The notes beneath the pieces are model-generated. The model had not been told where the DNA came from. It did not search any database and saw only the letters and a list, made by a program, of their open reading frames with translations. A program made the translations under genes and the position numbers. DNA of 64,000 nt from JALYUM01 sp036688685. Lineage in GTDB: Bacteria > Pseudomonadota > Gammaproteobacteria > Burkholderiales > Burkholderiaceae_D. The stretch is taken from positions 168,248 to 232,247 of the forward strand of contig NZ_JAQQPS010000008.1 in assembly GCF_036688685.1 (NCBI RefSeq), in the 5' to 3' direction. Of this stretch, positions 17,430 through 26,320 are shown piece by piece; positions within the stretch are counted from its first letter, which is position 1, and every line of letters starts with the position of its first letter.

Positions 17430-18539
17430 ATGCCCTTACGTCCAGAACCGTCCCATACGCACGGCACCGTGCCCACCAGCGCCGTCATCCTGGTCAACCT
17501 CGGCACCCCGGACGCCCCCACAAGAAAAGCCGTGCGGCGCTATTTGAAGGAATTCCTGTCCGATCCGCGCGTCGTCGAAATTCCGCGCCTGGTATGGTGG
17601 TGCATCCTGAACCTGATCATCCTGCCGTTCCGCTCCGGTCAATCGGCGGCGAAATACAAGATGATCTGGACCAAAGAGGGGTCGCCCCTGAAGGTGCATA
17701 CCCAGGCGCAGGCGAAGCTGCTGGGCGCGCACTTGGCCGAGCGCGGCCACGCCAACCTGACCGTCACGATGGCCATGCGCTACGGTTCGCCATCGCTGCC
17801 CGAAGTGCTGGGCGGCCTGAAAGCGGCCGGGGTTGACCGCATCGCGATTTTGCCTGCCTACCCGCAATACTCCGCCACCACCACCGGCTCCATCTACGAC
17901 GCCGTGTTCGACTATTACAAGCAAGTGCGCAACGTGCCGGAACTGCGCATGGCCAAGCACTATCACGATGACGAAGCCTACATCGACGCGCTGTGCGCCT
18001 CGATCGAAGCGCACTGGGATACCCACGGGCGCAGCGAGAAACTGGTGATGAGTTTTCACGGCGTGCCGAAACGCACGCTGATGCTGGGCGATCCGTACCA
18101 CTGCGAGTGCTACAAGACCGCGCGCCTGGTTGCGACCAAACTGCGCCTGGACGCGAGCGAGTACATGGTGACGTTCCAGTCGCGCTTCGGCAAGGCCGAA
18201 TGGCTGCAGCCGTACACGGCGCCGACCCTGGTCGCACTGGCACAAGCTGGCTTGAAGCGCGTGGATCTGATCTGCCCGGGCTTCACCAGCGACTGCCTGG
18301 AAACGCTGGAAGAAATCAGCATGGAGGCGAAACACGATTTTATCGCCGCCGGCGGCCAGGAATTTCACTACATCCCCTGTCTGAACGAGGCGCCGCAGTG
18401 GATTGCCGCACTGGGAACCATCGCAGAACACCACATGATCGGCTGGCCAACCATGCTCAGCAGCGCCCAGCGCGATGAAGAAAAACAGGACGCCGCGATC
18501 GGCCGCGCCAGCGCTCTGGCCTTGGGCGCCACCGATTAA
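17430..18539 (+). CDS. hemH: Ferrochelatase
   Basis: Ferrochelatase inserts ferrous iron into protoporphyrin IX, the last step of heme synthesis, at the inner membrane. The 369-residue protein has the conserved SFHGVPKR segment with the active-site histidine, followed by GDPYHCECYKTA, and the FTSDCLETLEEI segment late in the protein. Length and order are normal. ATG 17430 is the first in-frame start with the family's N-terminus. Directly upstream of grpE-dnaK-dnaJ, as in other Oxalobacteraceae. Its stop overlaps the tail of a convergent microprotein gene by three bases. Confidence 0.96.
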   Translation: MPLRPEPSHTHGTVPTSAVILVNLGTPDAPTRKAVRRYLKEFLSDPRVVEIPRLVWWCILNLIILPFRSGQSAAKYKMIWTKEGSPLKVHTQAQAKLLGAHLAERGHANLTVTMAMRYGSPSLPEVLGGLKAAGVDRIAILPAYPQYSATTTGSIYDAVFDYYKQVRNVPELRMAKHYHDDEAYIDALCASIEAHWDTHGRSEKLVMSFHGVPKRTLMLGDPYHCECYKTARLVATKLRLDASEYMVTFQSRFGKAEWLQPYTAPTLVALAQAGLKRVDLICPGFTSDCLETLEEISMEAKHDFIAAGGQEFHYIPCLNEAPQWIAALGTIAEHHMIGWPTMLSSAQRDEEKQDAAIGRASALALGATD

Positions 18540-18637
18540 GGAATGTTGTACTGGTTGCCCAGATTGACGTAACAGAGCCACGCCATTGTCAGGATGGTGT
18601 AGGCAAGCACTGCGGCGCTAATCAGTTGCAATCTCAT
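18536..18637 (-). CDS. 33-residue single-span membrane microprotein
   Basis: A short frame encodes 33 residues, starting MRLQLISAAVLAYTILTMAW, with one hydrophobic helix (about residues 4-24) and a polar tail (NLGNQYNIP). A strong ribosome site (GGAGGG) lies about 9 bases before the ATG at 18637, which is the main argument that it is real. It is convergent with hemH. Function unknown. Confidence 0.5.
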   Translation of the reverse strand: MRLQLISAAVLAYTILTMAWLCYVNLGNQYNIP

Positions 18638-18793
18638 ACATACACCCTCCAGACTGGCCCCGGGCGTCGTGCGCGCCCGACTGGCCTTGTCAAATCCATA
18701 CTAGAGCCCCATCTCTGTCATTGATCTGTTCAACAAGTAATAAGTGTAACAATTCATTTCAGGAATTTTTTCAAGGACGCGCTTGCTAATCCC

Positions 18794-18821
18794 CTTGAAA
18801 ATGTAGGAGATCACCCCATTT
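18794..18821 (+). promoter_or_regulatory. Sigma-32 heat-shock promoter of grpE
   Basis: CTTGAAA (18794-18800), a 13-base spacer, then CCCCATTT (18814-18821). This matches the RpoH consensus almost perfectly. The grpE start codon lies about 80 bp downstream. Confidence 0.9.
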
Positions 18822-18901
18822 GATTGCCTGTGAGTGTGCAAGTTCATGCGCAAAACAGGTCAATCCCCACTATTTAGTGCTTGATATCAGGAGTTTTTTC
18901 A

Positions 18902-19447
18902 ATGCAAGACCAAGAAAACCAAGAGTTGAACCAGGCAGCCAATGGCGAACCGGTCGATGCGGCCCAGGCGCAAACGCCAGCCGGCTCGCCGAGCGTGGAA
19001 GAACAGCTGAGCGCGACCGAAGCCAAACTGGCCGACATGCATGACGCGTTCATGCGCGCCAAGGCCGAAGGCGAAAACATCCGCCGCCGCGCCCAGGAAG
19101 ATGTCAGCAAGGCGCACAAATTTGCCATCGAAAGTTTCGCCGAGGCCATGGTGCCGGTGCGTGACAGCCTCGAGATGGCCTTGAAGGTCGACACCCCGTC
19201 GGTCGAATCGCTGAAGGAAGGCGTTGAAATGACGCTCAAGCAGCTGACTTCGGCCTTCGAAAAAAACCGCTTGCTGGAAATTCTGCCAGCGCAGGGCGAC
19301 AAGCTGGACCCGAACAAGCACCAGGCCGTGGCAGTTGTGCCGGCTGAACAGGAAGCCAATACGGTGGTCACCGTGTTGCAAAAAGGTTACATGATCGCGG
19401 ACCGCTTGCTGCGCCCGGCCATTGTCACCGCAGCACAAGCAAAGTAA
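18902..19447 (+). CDS. grpE: Nucleotide exchange factor GrpE
   Basis: GrpE releases ADP from DnaK in the Hsp70 chaperone cycle. The protein has 181 residues, with a disordered Gln/Glu-rich head (about 1-35), a long helix (about 40-95, EEQLSATEAKLADMHDAFMRAK), and the C-terminal beta-wing domain containing DPNKHQAVAVVPA. The frame reaches an upstream TTG (18881), but a GGAG ribosome site sits correctly for ATG 18902. It is preceded by a sigma-32 promoter and followed by dnaK, which has its own promoter. Confidence 0.96.
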   Translation: MQDQENQELNQAANGEPVDAAQAQTPAGSPSVEEQLSATEAKLADMHDAFMRAKAEGENIRRRAQEDVSKAHKFAIESFAEAMVPVRDSLEMALKVDTPSVESLKEGVEMTLKQLTSAFEKNRLLEILPAQGDKLDPNKHQAVAVVPAEQEANTVVTVLQKGYMIADRLLRPAIVTAAQAK

Positions 19448-19490
19448 GTAAAAAAACGACGTGCAGCTTACTTATTTTCATAACTAAGCT

Positions 19491-19518
19491 CTTGAAAGCA
19501 CGCAGTTTTTCCCTATAT
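19491..19518 (+). promoter_or_regulatory. Sigma-32 heat-shock promoter of dnaK
   Basis: CTTGAAA (19491-19497), 13 bases, then CCCTATAT (19511-19518), 40 bp before the dnaK ATG. Spacing is identical to the grpE promoter; the downstream element differs from consensus at one conserved C. Confidence 0.82.
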
Positions 19519-19558
19519 CCGAAGCATCCAAACATCAGTACCTACAAGGAAAAAAATC

Positions 19559-21499
19559 ATGGGCAGAATTATTGGCATCGACCTGGGCACCACCAACTCG
19601 TGCGTGGCGATCATGGAAAATGGTCAACCGAAGGTCATCGAGAACGCTGAGGGCGCGCGGACGACTCCTTCGATCATTGCTTACCAGGAAGATGGCGAGA
19701 TCCTGGTTGGCGCGCCGGCAAAACGCCAGGCCGTCACCAACCCACAAAACACGCTGTTCGCCGTCAAGCGCCTGATTGGCCGCAAGTTCGACGAAAAAGA
19801 AGTGCAAAAAGACATCGCGCTGATGCCTTACAAAATCATGAAGGCAGACAACAACGACGCCTGGATCGGTGTGCGCGACAAGAAACTGGCGCCACCGCAG
19901 ATTTCGGCTGAAGTCCTGCGCAAGATGAAAAAAACGGCAGAAGACTACCTCGGTGAAGAAGTCACCGAAGCCGTCATCACCGTGCCTGCTTACTTCAACG
20001 ATTCGCAGCGCCAGGCAACCAAAGACGCCGGCCGTATCGCGGGTCTGGACGTCAAGCGCATCATCAATGAGCCAACCGCAGCTGCGCTGGCATTCGGCCT
20101 GGACAAGACCGACAAGGGCGACCGCAAGATCGCCGTGTATGACCTGGGCGGCGGCACGTTCGACGTCTCGATCATCGAAATCGCCGACGTCGATGGCGAA
20201 AAGCAGTTCGAAGTGCTGTCGACCAATGGTGACACCTTCCTGGGCGGCGAAGACTTCGACCAGCGCATCATCGATTACATCATCGAAGAATTCAAAAAGA
20301 TCAACGGCCTGGACCTGAAAAAAGATCCAATCGCCCTGCAGCGCATCAAAGCGTCGGCCGAGCGCGCGAAGATCGAATTGTCGTCGTCGCAGCAAACCGA
20401 AATCAACGAGCCGTACATCGCCATGGCGAACGGCGCGCCGGTCCACCTGAACCTGAAAATGACCCGCGCCAAGCTGGAGTCGTTGGTTGAGGAACTGATC
20501 AACGCGACCATGGAGCCATGCCGCATCGCCATCAAGGATGCAGGCGTTAAAGTTTCGGACATCGACGACATCATCCTGGTCGGCGGCATGACCCGTATGC
20601 CGAAGGTGCAGGAAAAAGTTAAAGAGTTCTTCGGCAAGGATCCACGCAAAGACGTGAATCCGGACGAAGCGGTTGCTGTCGGCGCGGCCATTCAAGGCTC
20701 CGTGTTGTCGGGCGAGCGTAAAGACTTGCTGCTGCTGGACGTGACGCCACTGTCGCTGGGTATCGAAACCCTGGGCGGCGTGATGACCAAAATGATTCAC
20801 AAAAACACGACGATCCCGACCAAGTTCTCGCAGGTGTTTTCGACCGCCGACGACAACCAGCCGGCCGTGACCATTAAAGTGTTCCAGGGTGAGCGCGAAA
20901 TCGCAGCCGGTAACAAGGGCCTGGGCGAATTCAACCTGGAAGGTATCCCGCCAGCATCGCGCGGTACGCCACAGATTGAAGTGACCTTCGACATCGACGC
21001 CAACGGCATTTTGCACGTCGGCGCGAAAGATAAGGCTACCGGCAAGGAAAACAAGATCACGATCAAGGCCAACTCGGGCCTGACCGAAGCGGAAATCCAG
21101 AAAATGGTGAAAGACGCCGAAGTCAATGCCGAGGAAGACAAGAAAGTGAAAGAGCTGGCAGAATCGCGTAACGGCGCCGATGCACTGGTGCACTCGACCC
21201 GTAAATCGATGACCGAGCATGGTGACAAGCTGGAAGCGGCTGAGAAAACCGCCATCGAAGAAGCCATTTCGGCCCTCGAAGGTTCGATCAAATCGGGCGA
21301 CAAGGCCGACATCGATGCCAAGACTGCCACGCTGAACACCGCGGCGCAGAAACTGGGCGAGAAGATGTATGCCGACATGCAGGCGCAGCAGGCAGCCGGC
21401 GGCGCCGAAGGTGGCCAGCAGCCTGGTGCCGAGCAAGCCAGCCAACCGCAAGACGACGTCGTTGACGCCGACTTCAAGGAAGTCAAGGACGCGAAGTAA
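19559..21499 (+). CDS. dnaK: Chaperone DnaK (Hsp70)
   Basis: DnaK is the ATP-driven Hsp70 chaperone. The 646-residue protein begins MGRIIGIDLGTTNSCVA (phosphate-1 loop) and has the VYDLGGGTFDVSI phosphate-2 loop and VGGMTRMP adenosine motif. The substrate-binding domain then follows (LLLLDVTPLSLGIETLGGVMT linker), with a helical lid and a Gln/Gly-rich tail ending DVVDADFKEVKD, the usual DnaJ-binding C-terminus. Ribosome site AAGGA precedes the ATG. It is expressed from its own sigma-32 promoter and possibly also from that of grpE. Confidence 0.98.
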   Translation: MGRIIGIDLGTTNSCVAIMENGQPKVIENAEGARTTPSIIAYQEDGEILVGAPAKRQAVTNPQNTLFAVKRLIGRKFDEKEVQKDIALMPYKIMKADNNDAWIGVRDKKLAPPQISAEVLRKMKKTAEDYLGEEVTEAVITVPAYFNDSQRQATKDAGRIAGLDVKRIINEPTAAALAFGLDKTDKGDRKIAVYDLGGGTFDVSIIEIADVDGEKQFEVLSTNGDTFLGGEDFDQRIIDYIIEEFKKINGLDLKKDPIALQRIKASAERAKIELSSSQQTEINEPYIAMANGAPVHLNLKMTRAKLESLVEELINATMEPCRIAIKDAGVKVSDIDDIILVGGMTRMPKVQEKVKEFFGKDPRKDVNPDEAVAVGAAIQGSVLSGERKDLLLLDVTPLSLGIETLGGVMTKMIHKNTTIPTKFSQVFSTADDNQPAVTIKVFQGEREIAAGNKGLGEFNLEGIPPASRGTPQIEVTFDIDANGILHVGAKDKATGKENKITIKANSGLTEAEIQKMVKDAEVNAEEDKKVKELAESRNGADALVHSTRKSMTEHGDKLEAAEKTAIEEAISALEGSIKSGDKADIDAKTATLNTAAQKLGEKMYADMQAQQAAGGAEGGQQPGAEQASQPQDDVVDADFKEVKDAK

Positions 21500-21540
21500 T
21501 TACAGTCGGGCCGGAGATTTCCGGCTCGATTGAGGGAAGG

Positions 21541-21583
21541 CCGAGCCGCAAGCAGCCCAAAAGGTGCCCGGCTCGGTTTTTTT
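21541..21583 (+). terminator. Hairpin with T-tract between dnaK and dnaJ
   Basis: CCGAGCCG (21541-21548) pairs with CGGCTCGG (21569-21576) and is followed by seven T. It probably attenuates transcription from dnaK into dnaJ, giving less DnaJ than DnaK. Confidence 0.75.
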
Positions 21584-21627
21584 GCATAGACCGTTTCATT
21601 AGCAGATAAACAGCAAGGTGCCCGCAC

Positions 21628-22758
21628 ATGGCAAAGCGTGATTTTTACGAGATTCTTGGCGTCTCGAGGACGGCTTCGGAAGAAGAGATCAAGAAGTCCT
21701 ACCGCAAGCTCGCGATGAAATATCATCCGGACCGCAATCCAGATAATAAAGAGTCGGAAGAGAAGTTCAAGGAAGTCAAAGAAGCGTACGAGATGCTGAC
21801 CAATCCGGACAAACGCGAAGCGTATGACCGGCATGGTCACGCCGGCGTGGACCCGAACATGGGCGCTGGTGGCTTTGGCGGTGGCGCCGGTGGTTTTGGC
21901 GACGCCTTCGGCGACATCTTCGGCGATATTTTCGGCGGCGGCGCCGGGCGCGGCAGGTCAAACGGTCCGCAGGTCTACCGTGGCGGCGACTTGCGCTACA
22001 ACCTCGAGATCACGCTCGAGCAGGCCGCAGCCGGCTACGACACGCAGATTCGCGTACCGAGCTGGGACAAGTGCGACACCTGCCACGGCAGCGGCGCCAA
22101 GCCGGGTACGCAGCCGGTCACTTGCACCACCTGCGCCGGTCACGGCCAGGTGCGCATGCAGCAGGGTTTCTTCAGCATCCAGCAAACCTGCCCGAAATGC
22201 CACGGTTCCGGCAAGATCATTCCCGAGCCATGTGCAGCCTGCAGCGGCGCGGGTCGGATCAAGCGCAACAAGACGCTGGAAGTGAAAATTCCGGCGGGTA
22301 TCGACAATGGCATGCGCATCCGCTCCACCGGCAACGGTGAACCGGGTACCAACGGCGGCCCTGCGGGCGACCTGTACGTCGAGATCCATATCAAGGCGCA
22401 CGCGGTGTTCCAGCGCGAAGGCGACGACCTGCATTGCGAAATGCCGATCTCGTTCACCAAGGCGACCCTGGGCGGCGAAATTGAAGTGCCTACGCTGTCC
22501 GGCAAGGTGTCGTTCACGATTCCTGAAGGTACCCAGTCCGGCAAAACCTTCCGCCTGAAGTCGAAGGGTATCAAGGGCGTGCGCTCCGGTTACCACGGCG
22601 ATCTGTTCTGCCACGTGGTGGTCGAAACGCCGGTCAAGCTCAACGACAAGCAAAAAGACCTGCTGCGCGAGTTCGACCGTCTGACCGCCGAAGGTGGCGC
22701 CAAGCACAGCCCGCAAAGCAAGGGCTGGATGGACAAGGTCAAGGATTTCTTCGAGTAA
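21628..22758 (+). CDS. dnaJ: Chaperone DnaJ (Hsp40)
   Basis: DnaJ delivers substrates to DnaK and stimulates its ATPase. The 376-residue type I protein has the J-domain with YHPDRNP at about residues 31-37. A Gly/Phe-rich linker follows (GAGGFGGGAGGFGDAFGDIF), then the zinc domain with four CxxCxGxG-type repeats (CDTCHGSG, CTTCAGHG, CPKCHGSG, CAACSGAG) and the C-terminal substrate-binding domains. A 128-bp gap with a terminator-like hairpin separates it from dnaK. An intrinsic terminator follows it. Confidence 0.97.
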   Translation: MAKRDFYEILGVSRTASEEEIKKSYRKLAMKYHPDRNPDNKESEEKFKEVKEAYEMLTNPDKREAYDRHGHAGVDPNMGAGGFGGGAGGFGDAFGDIFGDIFGGGAGRGRSNGPQVYRGGDLRYNLEITLEQAAAGYDTQIRVPSWDKCDTCHGSGAKPGTQPVTCTTCAGHGQVRMQQGFFSIQQTCPKCHGSGKIIPEPCAACSGAGRIKRNKTLEVKIPAGIDNGMRIRSTGNGEPGTNGGPAGDLYVEIHIKAHAVFQREGDDLHCEMPISFTKATLGGEIEVPTLSGKVSFTIPEGTQSGKTFRLKSKGIKGVRSGYHGDLFCHVVVETPVKLNDKQKDLLREFDRLTAEGGAKHSPQSKGWMDKVKDFFE

Positions 22759-22783
22759 GCACTTCCTTGAATCAATCAAACAG

Positions 22784-22816
22784 AACCGCCGCTGGCCGAT
22801 GCCACCGGCGGTTTTT
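22784..22816 (+). terminator. Intrinsic terminator of the dnaK-dnaJ operon
   Basis: AACCGCCG pairs with CGGCGGTT and an inner TGGC/GCCA stem closes on a CGAT loop; a T-tract follows. Confidence 0.88.
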
Positions 22817-22941
22817 TCATGGTTGTCTCTGGTTTGCAACGTCACGAAAGACATTGATCCGTCGCAAATTGCCATTGCTCAATAACCTGATACTCGCCTC
22901 TGGTTCAGCGTATGCTGCTGCGCAACTTCTGGCGAGGAAGC

Positions 22942-23433
22942 ATGAAAAAAGATCTGTTCTTGCCCGGCATCTGGGACCGCTTGATGGCCGCCGGCCAGGC
23001 CCCTGCGCATGGCACCCCGTCTACCCGGCCATCCCAGTCCCTTGCCCAGCTACATGCCTCGATCGCGCGCGACCTGGAGGATTTGTTTAACACGCGCCTG
23101 GCGCTGCCTGCCAGCACCCTCGACAACTACACGGCATGTCGCCAGACCATACTCAACTTCGGCCTGATGGATTTTGCTGCGCTGTGCCTTGGCAGCAGCG
23201 ACGATCAAAAAATCATCTGCGCGTATGTCACGGAAACCATCAACCGTTTTGAACCGCGTCTGGGCGACGTCTTCACCTCGATTGCACCAGCCATCGATTC
23301 CACCAACCGGCTCGATGTCGTCATCCACGCGACCATCAAGGGCGCGGCGCGCGCGCGGGTAAAATTCAACGCCATGCTGCAGCCGTCAACGCTGCAGTAT
23401 TCGGTGAGTCAGGCGCGGGGGCCGCAGGCATGA
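22942..23433 (+). CDS. tssE: Type VI secretion baseplate subunit TssE
   Basis: TssE is the gp25-like wedge protein of the T6SS baseplate. The 163-residue protein contains the family landmarks SIARDLEDLFNTR, ILNFGLMDF and INRFEPRLGDV. The frame opens at 22912, but a GAGGAAG ribosome site sits just before ATG 22942. Its stop overlaps the tssF start by four bases (ATGA), so they are coupled. It is the first gene of a partial T6SS island that follows dnaJ. Confidence 0.92.
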   Translation: MKKDLFLPGIWDRLMAAGQAPAHGTPSTRPSQSLAQLHASIARDLEDLFNTRLALPASTLDNYTACRQTILNFGLMDFAALCLGSSDDQKIICAYVTETINRFEPRLGDVFTSIAPAIDSTNRLDVVIHATIKGAARARVKFNAMLQPSTLQYSVSQARGPQA

Positions 23434-25277
23434 TCGACGACATCCTGCCGTATTACGAACGGGAGCATGCCAGCACCGCGCGGATGGTGGACGAATTCAT
23501 CGAGCAATATCCCCAACTCGCTGGCGTACTGGGATTCGATGGCAATGACTGCAGCGATCCCAGCGTGCAGCGCATCATTGCCGCCATGGTCATGATGGGC
23601 GCCACCATTTTGAAACTGCTGGATGACAATTACCCGCAGTTCACCGGCAGCCTGCTGAGCATGAACTACCCACATTTTACGCAACCGTTTCCCTCGACGT
23701 CGATTGCGCGCTTCGATGCCAGCACGGCCGACGCCAAGGCGCTTTCCAGCGTTGTCACGGTGCCACGCGGCGCCTGCCTGCATGCGAGCGCGCAAGATGA
23801 CGTCGTCTGCAAGTTCGACACCGTTTATCCGGTCACGCTGGCGCCGGTGCGTATCGACAGCGTGCGCTGTGCAGATGTGCACGCCGGCCACCATGGCGAT
23901 CGAATGGTGGCCGGGGCCACGGCGCTGATCGACCTCACCGTCAGCGGATTCGATGCCACCCGGACGCTGGCGCAACAGGCGCTGCCATCCCTGCGCGTGT
24001 ACATCGATGGCGAACCGTCCTTGCGCGCGTGCGTGCGCGACCTGCTGTTCATGCACACGCTCGCAGCCTATGTCAATGTGGGCGCTGACGATGCACCCTG
24101 GACGCGCCTGGAACAGGTGCCGCTTGCGCCGGTTGGTTTTCGCAGCGACGAAGCGGTGATTCCCTTCAAGGCCACGTCGCACCCGGCGTATCGCATCCTG
24201 CTCGAATACTTTGCCTGTCCCGAGAAATTCAATTTTTTCGATATTGACATGGCGCTGCTGTGCAGCTATTTGCCCGCAGGCGGCCAGCGCGTGCGCTTGC
24301 GTCTGGCTGTCGACTCGGTGGCGCCCGATTCGTCCGCTGCGCGCATCCTGCGCGCGCTGTCGACGAAAAATTTTCTGCTTGCCTGCACACCCATCGTCAA
24401 CCTGTTCCCGCGCGCCGCCTCACCAGTCGATCTGACCCATACCAAGGCCGAATATGCCGTGCTGGCCTGCGCCGAACATCCGGCGGCGTATGACATCCAC
24501 AGTGTCAGTGCGGTGCGGATGGTACGCGATACCCCCAAGGGCGCGGTTCAAACCATTTTCCATCCGTATTATTCTCTGCGGCATGGCATGGCCGGCGGTC
24601 GCAAGGGCCATTACTACACGATGCGGCGCGATGCGACGCTGGCCGGGATCAGCCCTGGACACGAGATGCGCCTGGCACTGGTCGACAGCGAGTTCGACCC
24701 ATTGGCGGTGGAGGCGGCCACGGTGTCGATCGCGCTGCTCTGTACCAACCGCGACTTGCCGAGCCGGCTGCCGCTGGGACAAGCTGGCGGTGACCTGCGC
24801 CTTGAGAATTGCAGCAATCCCCATCCGGTGCGATTGTTGCGCAAGCCAACGCCGACGTACCGCTTTTCCCAGGCCGCGCAGTGGCGCCTGATTGCACAAA
24901 TCGCCCTCAGCGAGCAGGCGCTGACCGATGTCAACCTGGAAGCGTTCACCGAATTACTGATGCTGCACAACCTGCCGCAATCGAACGTGACCCTGCGCCA
25001 GATCGGCGGCGTGACCGGTTTTGCGCGCACCAGCGCGCGTGCGTGGATGCCTGACGCGCACGGCGGCGCGCGCCAGCATGGCGTGGGTGTGCGCATGACG
25101 GTCGACGAGTCCGCCTTTGTTGGGAGTGGCATCCACGTGTTTGCGCAGGTCATCGACCATTTCCTTGGCCACTACGCGCAACTGAACACCTTCATTCAAC
25201 TGACCGTCGTGTCGCACGCGACCGGCAAGGAGCTGATCCGATGCGCGCCTCGCAGCTGTGCCGCCAATCTGGCGTAA
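23430..25277 (+). CDS. tssF: Type VI secretion baseplate subunit TssF
   Basis: TssF (VasA/DUF879) is the major T6SS baseplate wedge subunit. The 615-residue protein has the usual length. Its N-terminus (DILPYYEREHASTARMVDEF) and the strings NYPQFTGSLLSMNYPHFTQP and MRRDATLAGISPG fit the family. It overlaps tssE by 4 bp and tssG by 37 bp, a compact order typical of the tssE-F-G block. Confidence 0.93.
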   Translation: MIDDILPYYEREHASTARMVDEFIEQYPQLAGVLGFDGNDCSDPSVQRIIAAMVMMGATILKLLDDNYPQFTGSLLSMNYPHFTQPFPSTSIARFDASTADAKALSSVVTVPRGACLHASAQDDVVCKFDTVYPVTLAPVRIDSVRCADVHAGHHGDRMVAGATALIDLTVSGFDATRTLAQQALPSLRVYIDGEPSLRACVRDLLFMHTLAAYVNVGADDAPWTRLEQVPLAPVGFRSDEAVIPFKATSHPAYRILLEYFACPEKFNFFDIDMALLCSYLPAGGQRVRLRLAVDSVAPDSSAARILRALSTKNFLLACTPIVNLFPRAASPVDLTHTKAEYAVLACAEHPAAYDIHSVSAVRMVRDTPKGAVQTIFHPYYSLRHGMAGGRKGHYYTMRRDATLAGISPGHEMRLALVDSEFDPLAVEAATVSIALLCTNRDLPSRLPLGQAGGDLRLENCSNPHPVRLLRKPTPTYRFSQAAQWRLIAQIALSEQALTDVNLEAFTELLMLHNLPQSNVTLRQIGGVTGFARTSARAWMPDAHGGARQHGVGVRMTVDESAFVGSGIHVFAQVIDHFLGHYAQLNTFIQLTVVSHATGKELIRCAPRSCAANLA

Positions 25278-26299
25278 TGGATCGACTGTTTGAGGCGCCG
25301 TGGCGCTTCGACCTGGTGCAGGCCCTGCGCCTGATCGAACTGTGGCTGCGCCGAAACGGCGTGGCGTGTGACGGCGATTTGCTGCACCACGTGCGCTTTC
25401 GTAACAGCCTGTCGATGCATTTCCCGGCGAGCCAGATCGAAGCACTGGCAGCAATGGGCGACGCACCGATTACTTCCGGCAGCGCCTTGCAAGCGGCGTT
25501 TGATGCTGGCCAATTGCGGACAATGACATTCACGCCGGCGTTTCTCGGCTTCTTCGGCGTGAACGGCATGATGCCGAACTTTTACACGGACGATATCGTC
25601 GACCAGATCCGGCACGACAAATATGAAGGCACCCGCGCGTTCTTCGACATTTTCTATAACCGGATCATGACGCTGTATTTTCAGGCCGCCTGCAAGCATC
25701 GCGTGCAGCATCGCTTCGACGAGGACGGTGTCGCGGCCATCTTGCCGATGCAACTGGCACTGGCCGGCCAGAAGACCGCGCGTGACGATGACGGTATTCT
25801 CAGTGACACGGTCGTCGCGCATTACGCGGCGCTGCTGCGGCACCGCCCGGTATCGGCCAGCATGATCGAAAGTATCCTCACCGAATACTTCGACCTGCCG
25901 ATCCGGCTCGAGCAATTCGTCGGCTCGTTCGACCGCTTGCATCGGAATGAGTTGTGCATGCTTGGCGTGCAGTGCGCCACGCTGAGCGCAGGCGCCGTGC
26001 TGGGTGAGCGCGTGCGCGAGTGCCACGCGCGTGCGCGCCTGCATATCGGGCCGCTGTCGATCGCCGACTACGAGCGCTTCCTGCCGGGCGGCGCGGCTGC
26101 TGCGCAGCTCAAGCAATTGCTGGCCTTGTTTGCGACGCCGACCATCCACTTCGAGTTGCACCTGATTCTGCGCGCAGCCGATGTACTGCCCGTGCGCTTT
26201 GATGCACCGCACGGCAATCGTCTCGGCTATGACACCTGTCTACTCAGCAGTGCCGCGCGTGACGATTGCGGCGAATTTTTATTCGACCTGAACCGCTAA
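25241..26299 (+). CDS. tssG: Type VI secretion baseplate subunit TssG
   Basis: TssG (VasB/DUF1305) completes the baseplate wedge with TssE and TssF. The 352-residue protein has family landmarks: FEAPWRFDLVQALRLIE, FLGFFGVNGMMPNFYTDDI, FDIFYNRIMTLYFQA and the C-terminal LPVRFDAP...LGYDTCL. ATG 25241 lies within the end of tssF. The ATG at 25277 is another possible start, giving a 340-residue protein. vgrG follows after 21 bp. Confidence 0.92.
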   Translation: MRASQLCRQSGVMDRLFEAPWRFDLVQALRLIELWLRRNGVACDGDLLHHVRFRNSLSMHFPASQIEALAAMGDAPITSGSALQAAFDAGQLRTMTFTPAFLGFFGVNGMMPNFYTDDIVDQIRHDKYEGTRAFFDIFYNRIMTLYFQAACKHRVQHRFDEDGVAAILPMQLALAGQKTARDDDGILSDTVVAHYAALLRHRPVSASMIESILTEYFDLPIRLEQFVGSFDRLHRNELCMLGVQCATLSAGAVLGERVRECHARARLHIGPLSIADYERFLPGGAAAAQLKQLLALFATPTIHFELHLILRAADVLPVRFDAPHGNRLGYDTCLLSSAARDDCGEFLFDLNR

Positions 26300-26320
26300 C
26301 TGGCCACGTTGGAGTAACCG

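Noticed and set aside
19535..21451. 638-codon frame antisense to dnaK
   Set aside because: Shadow of a highly conserved gene.
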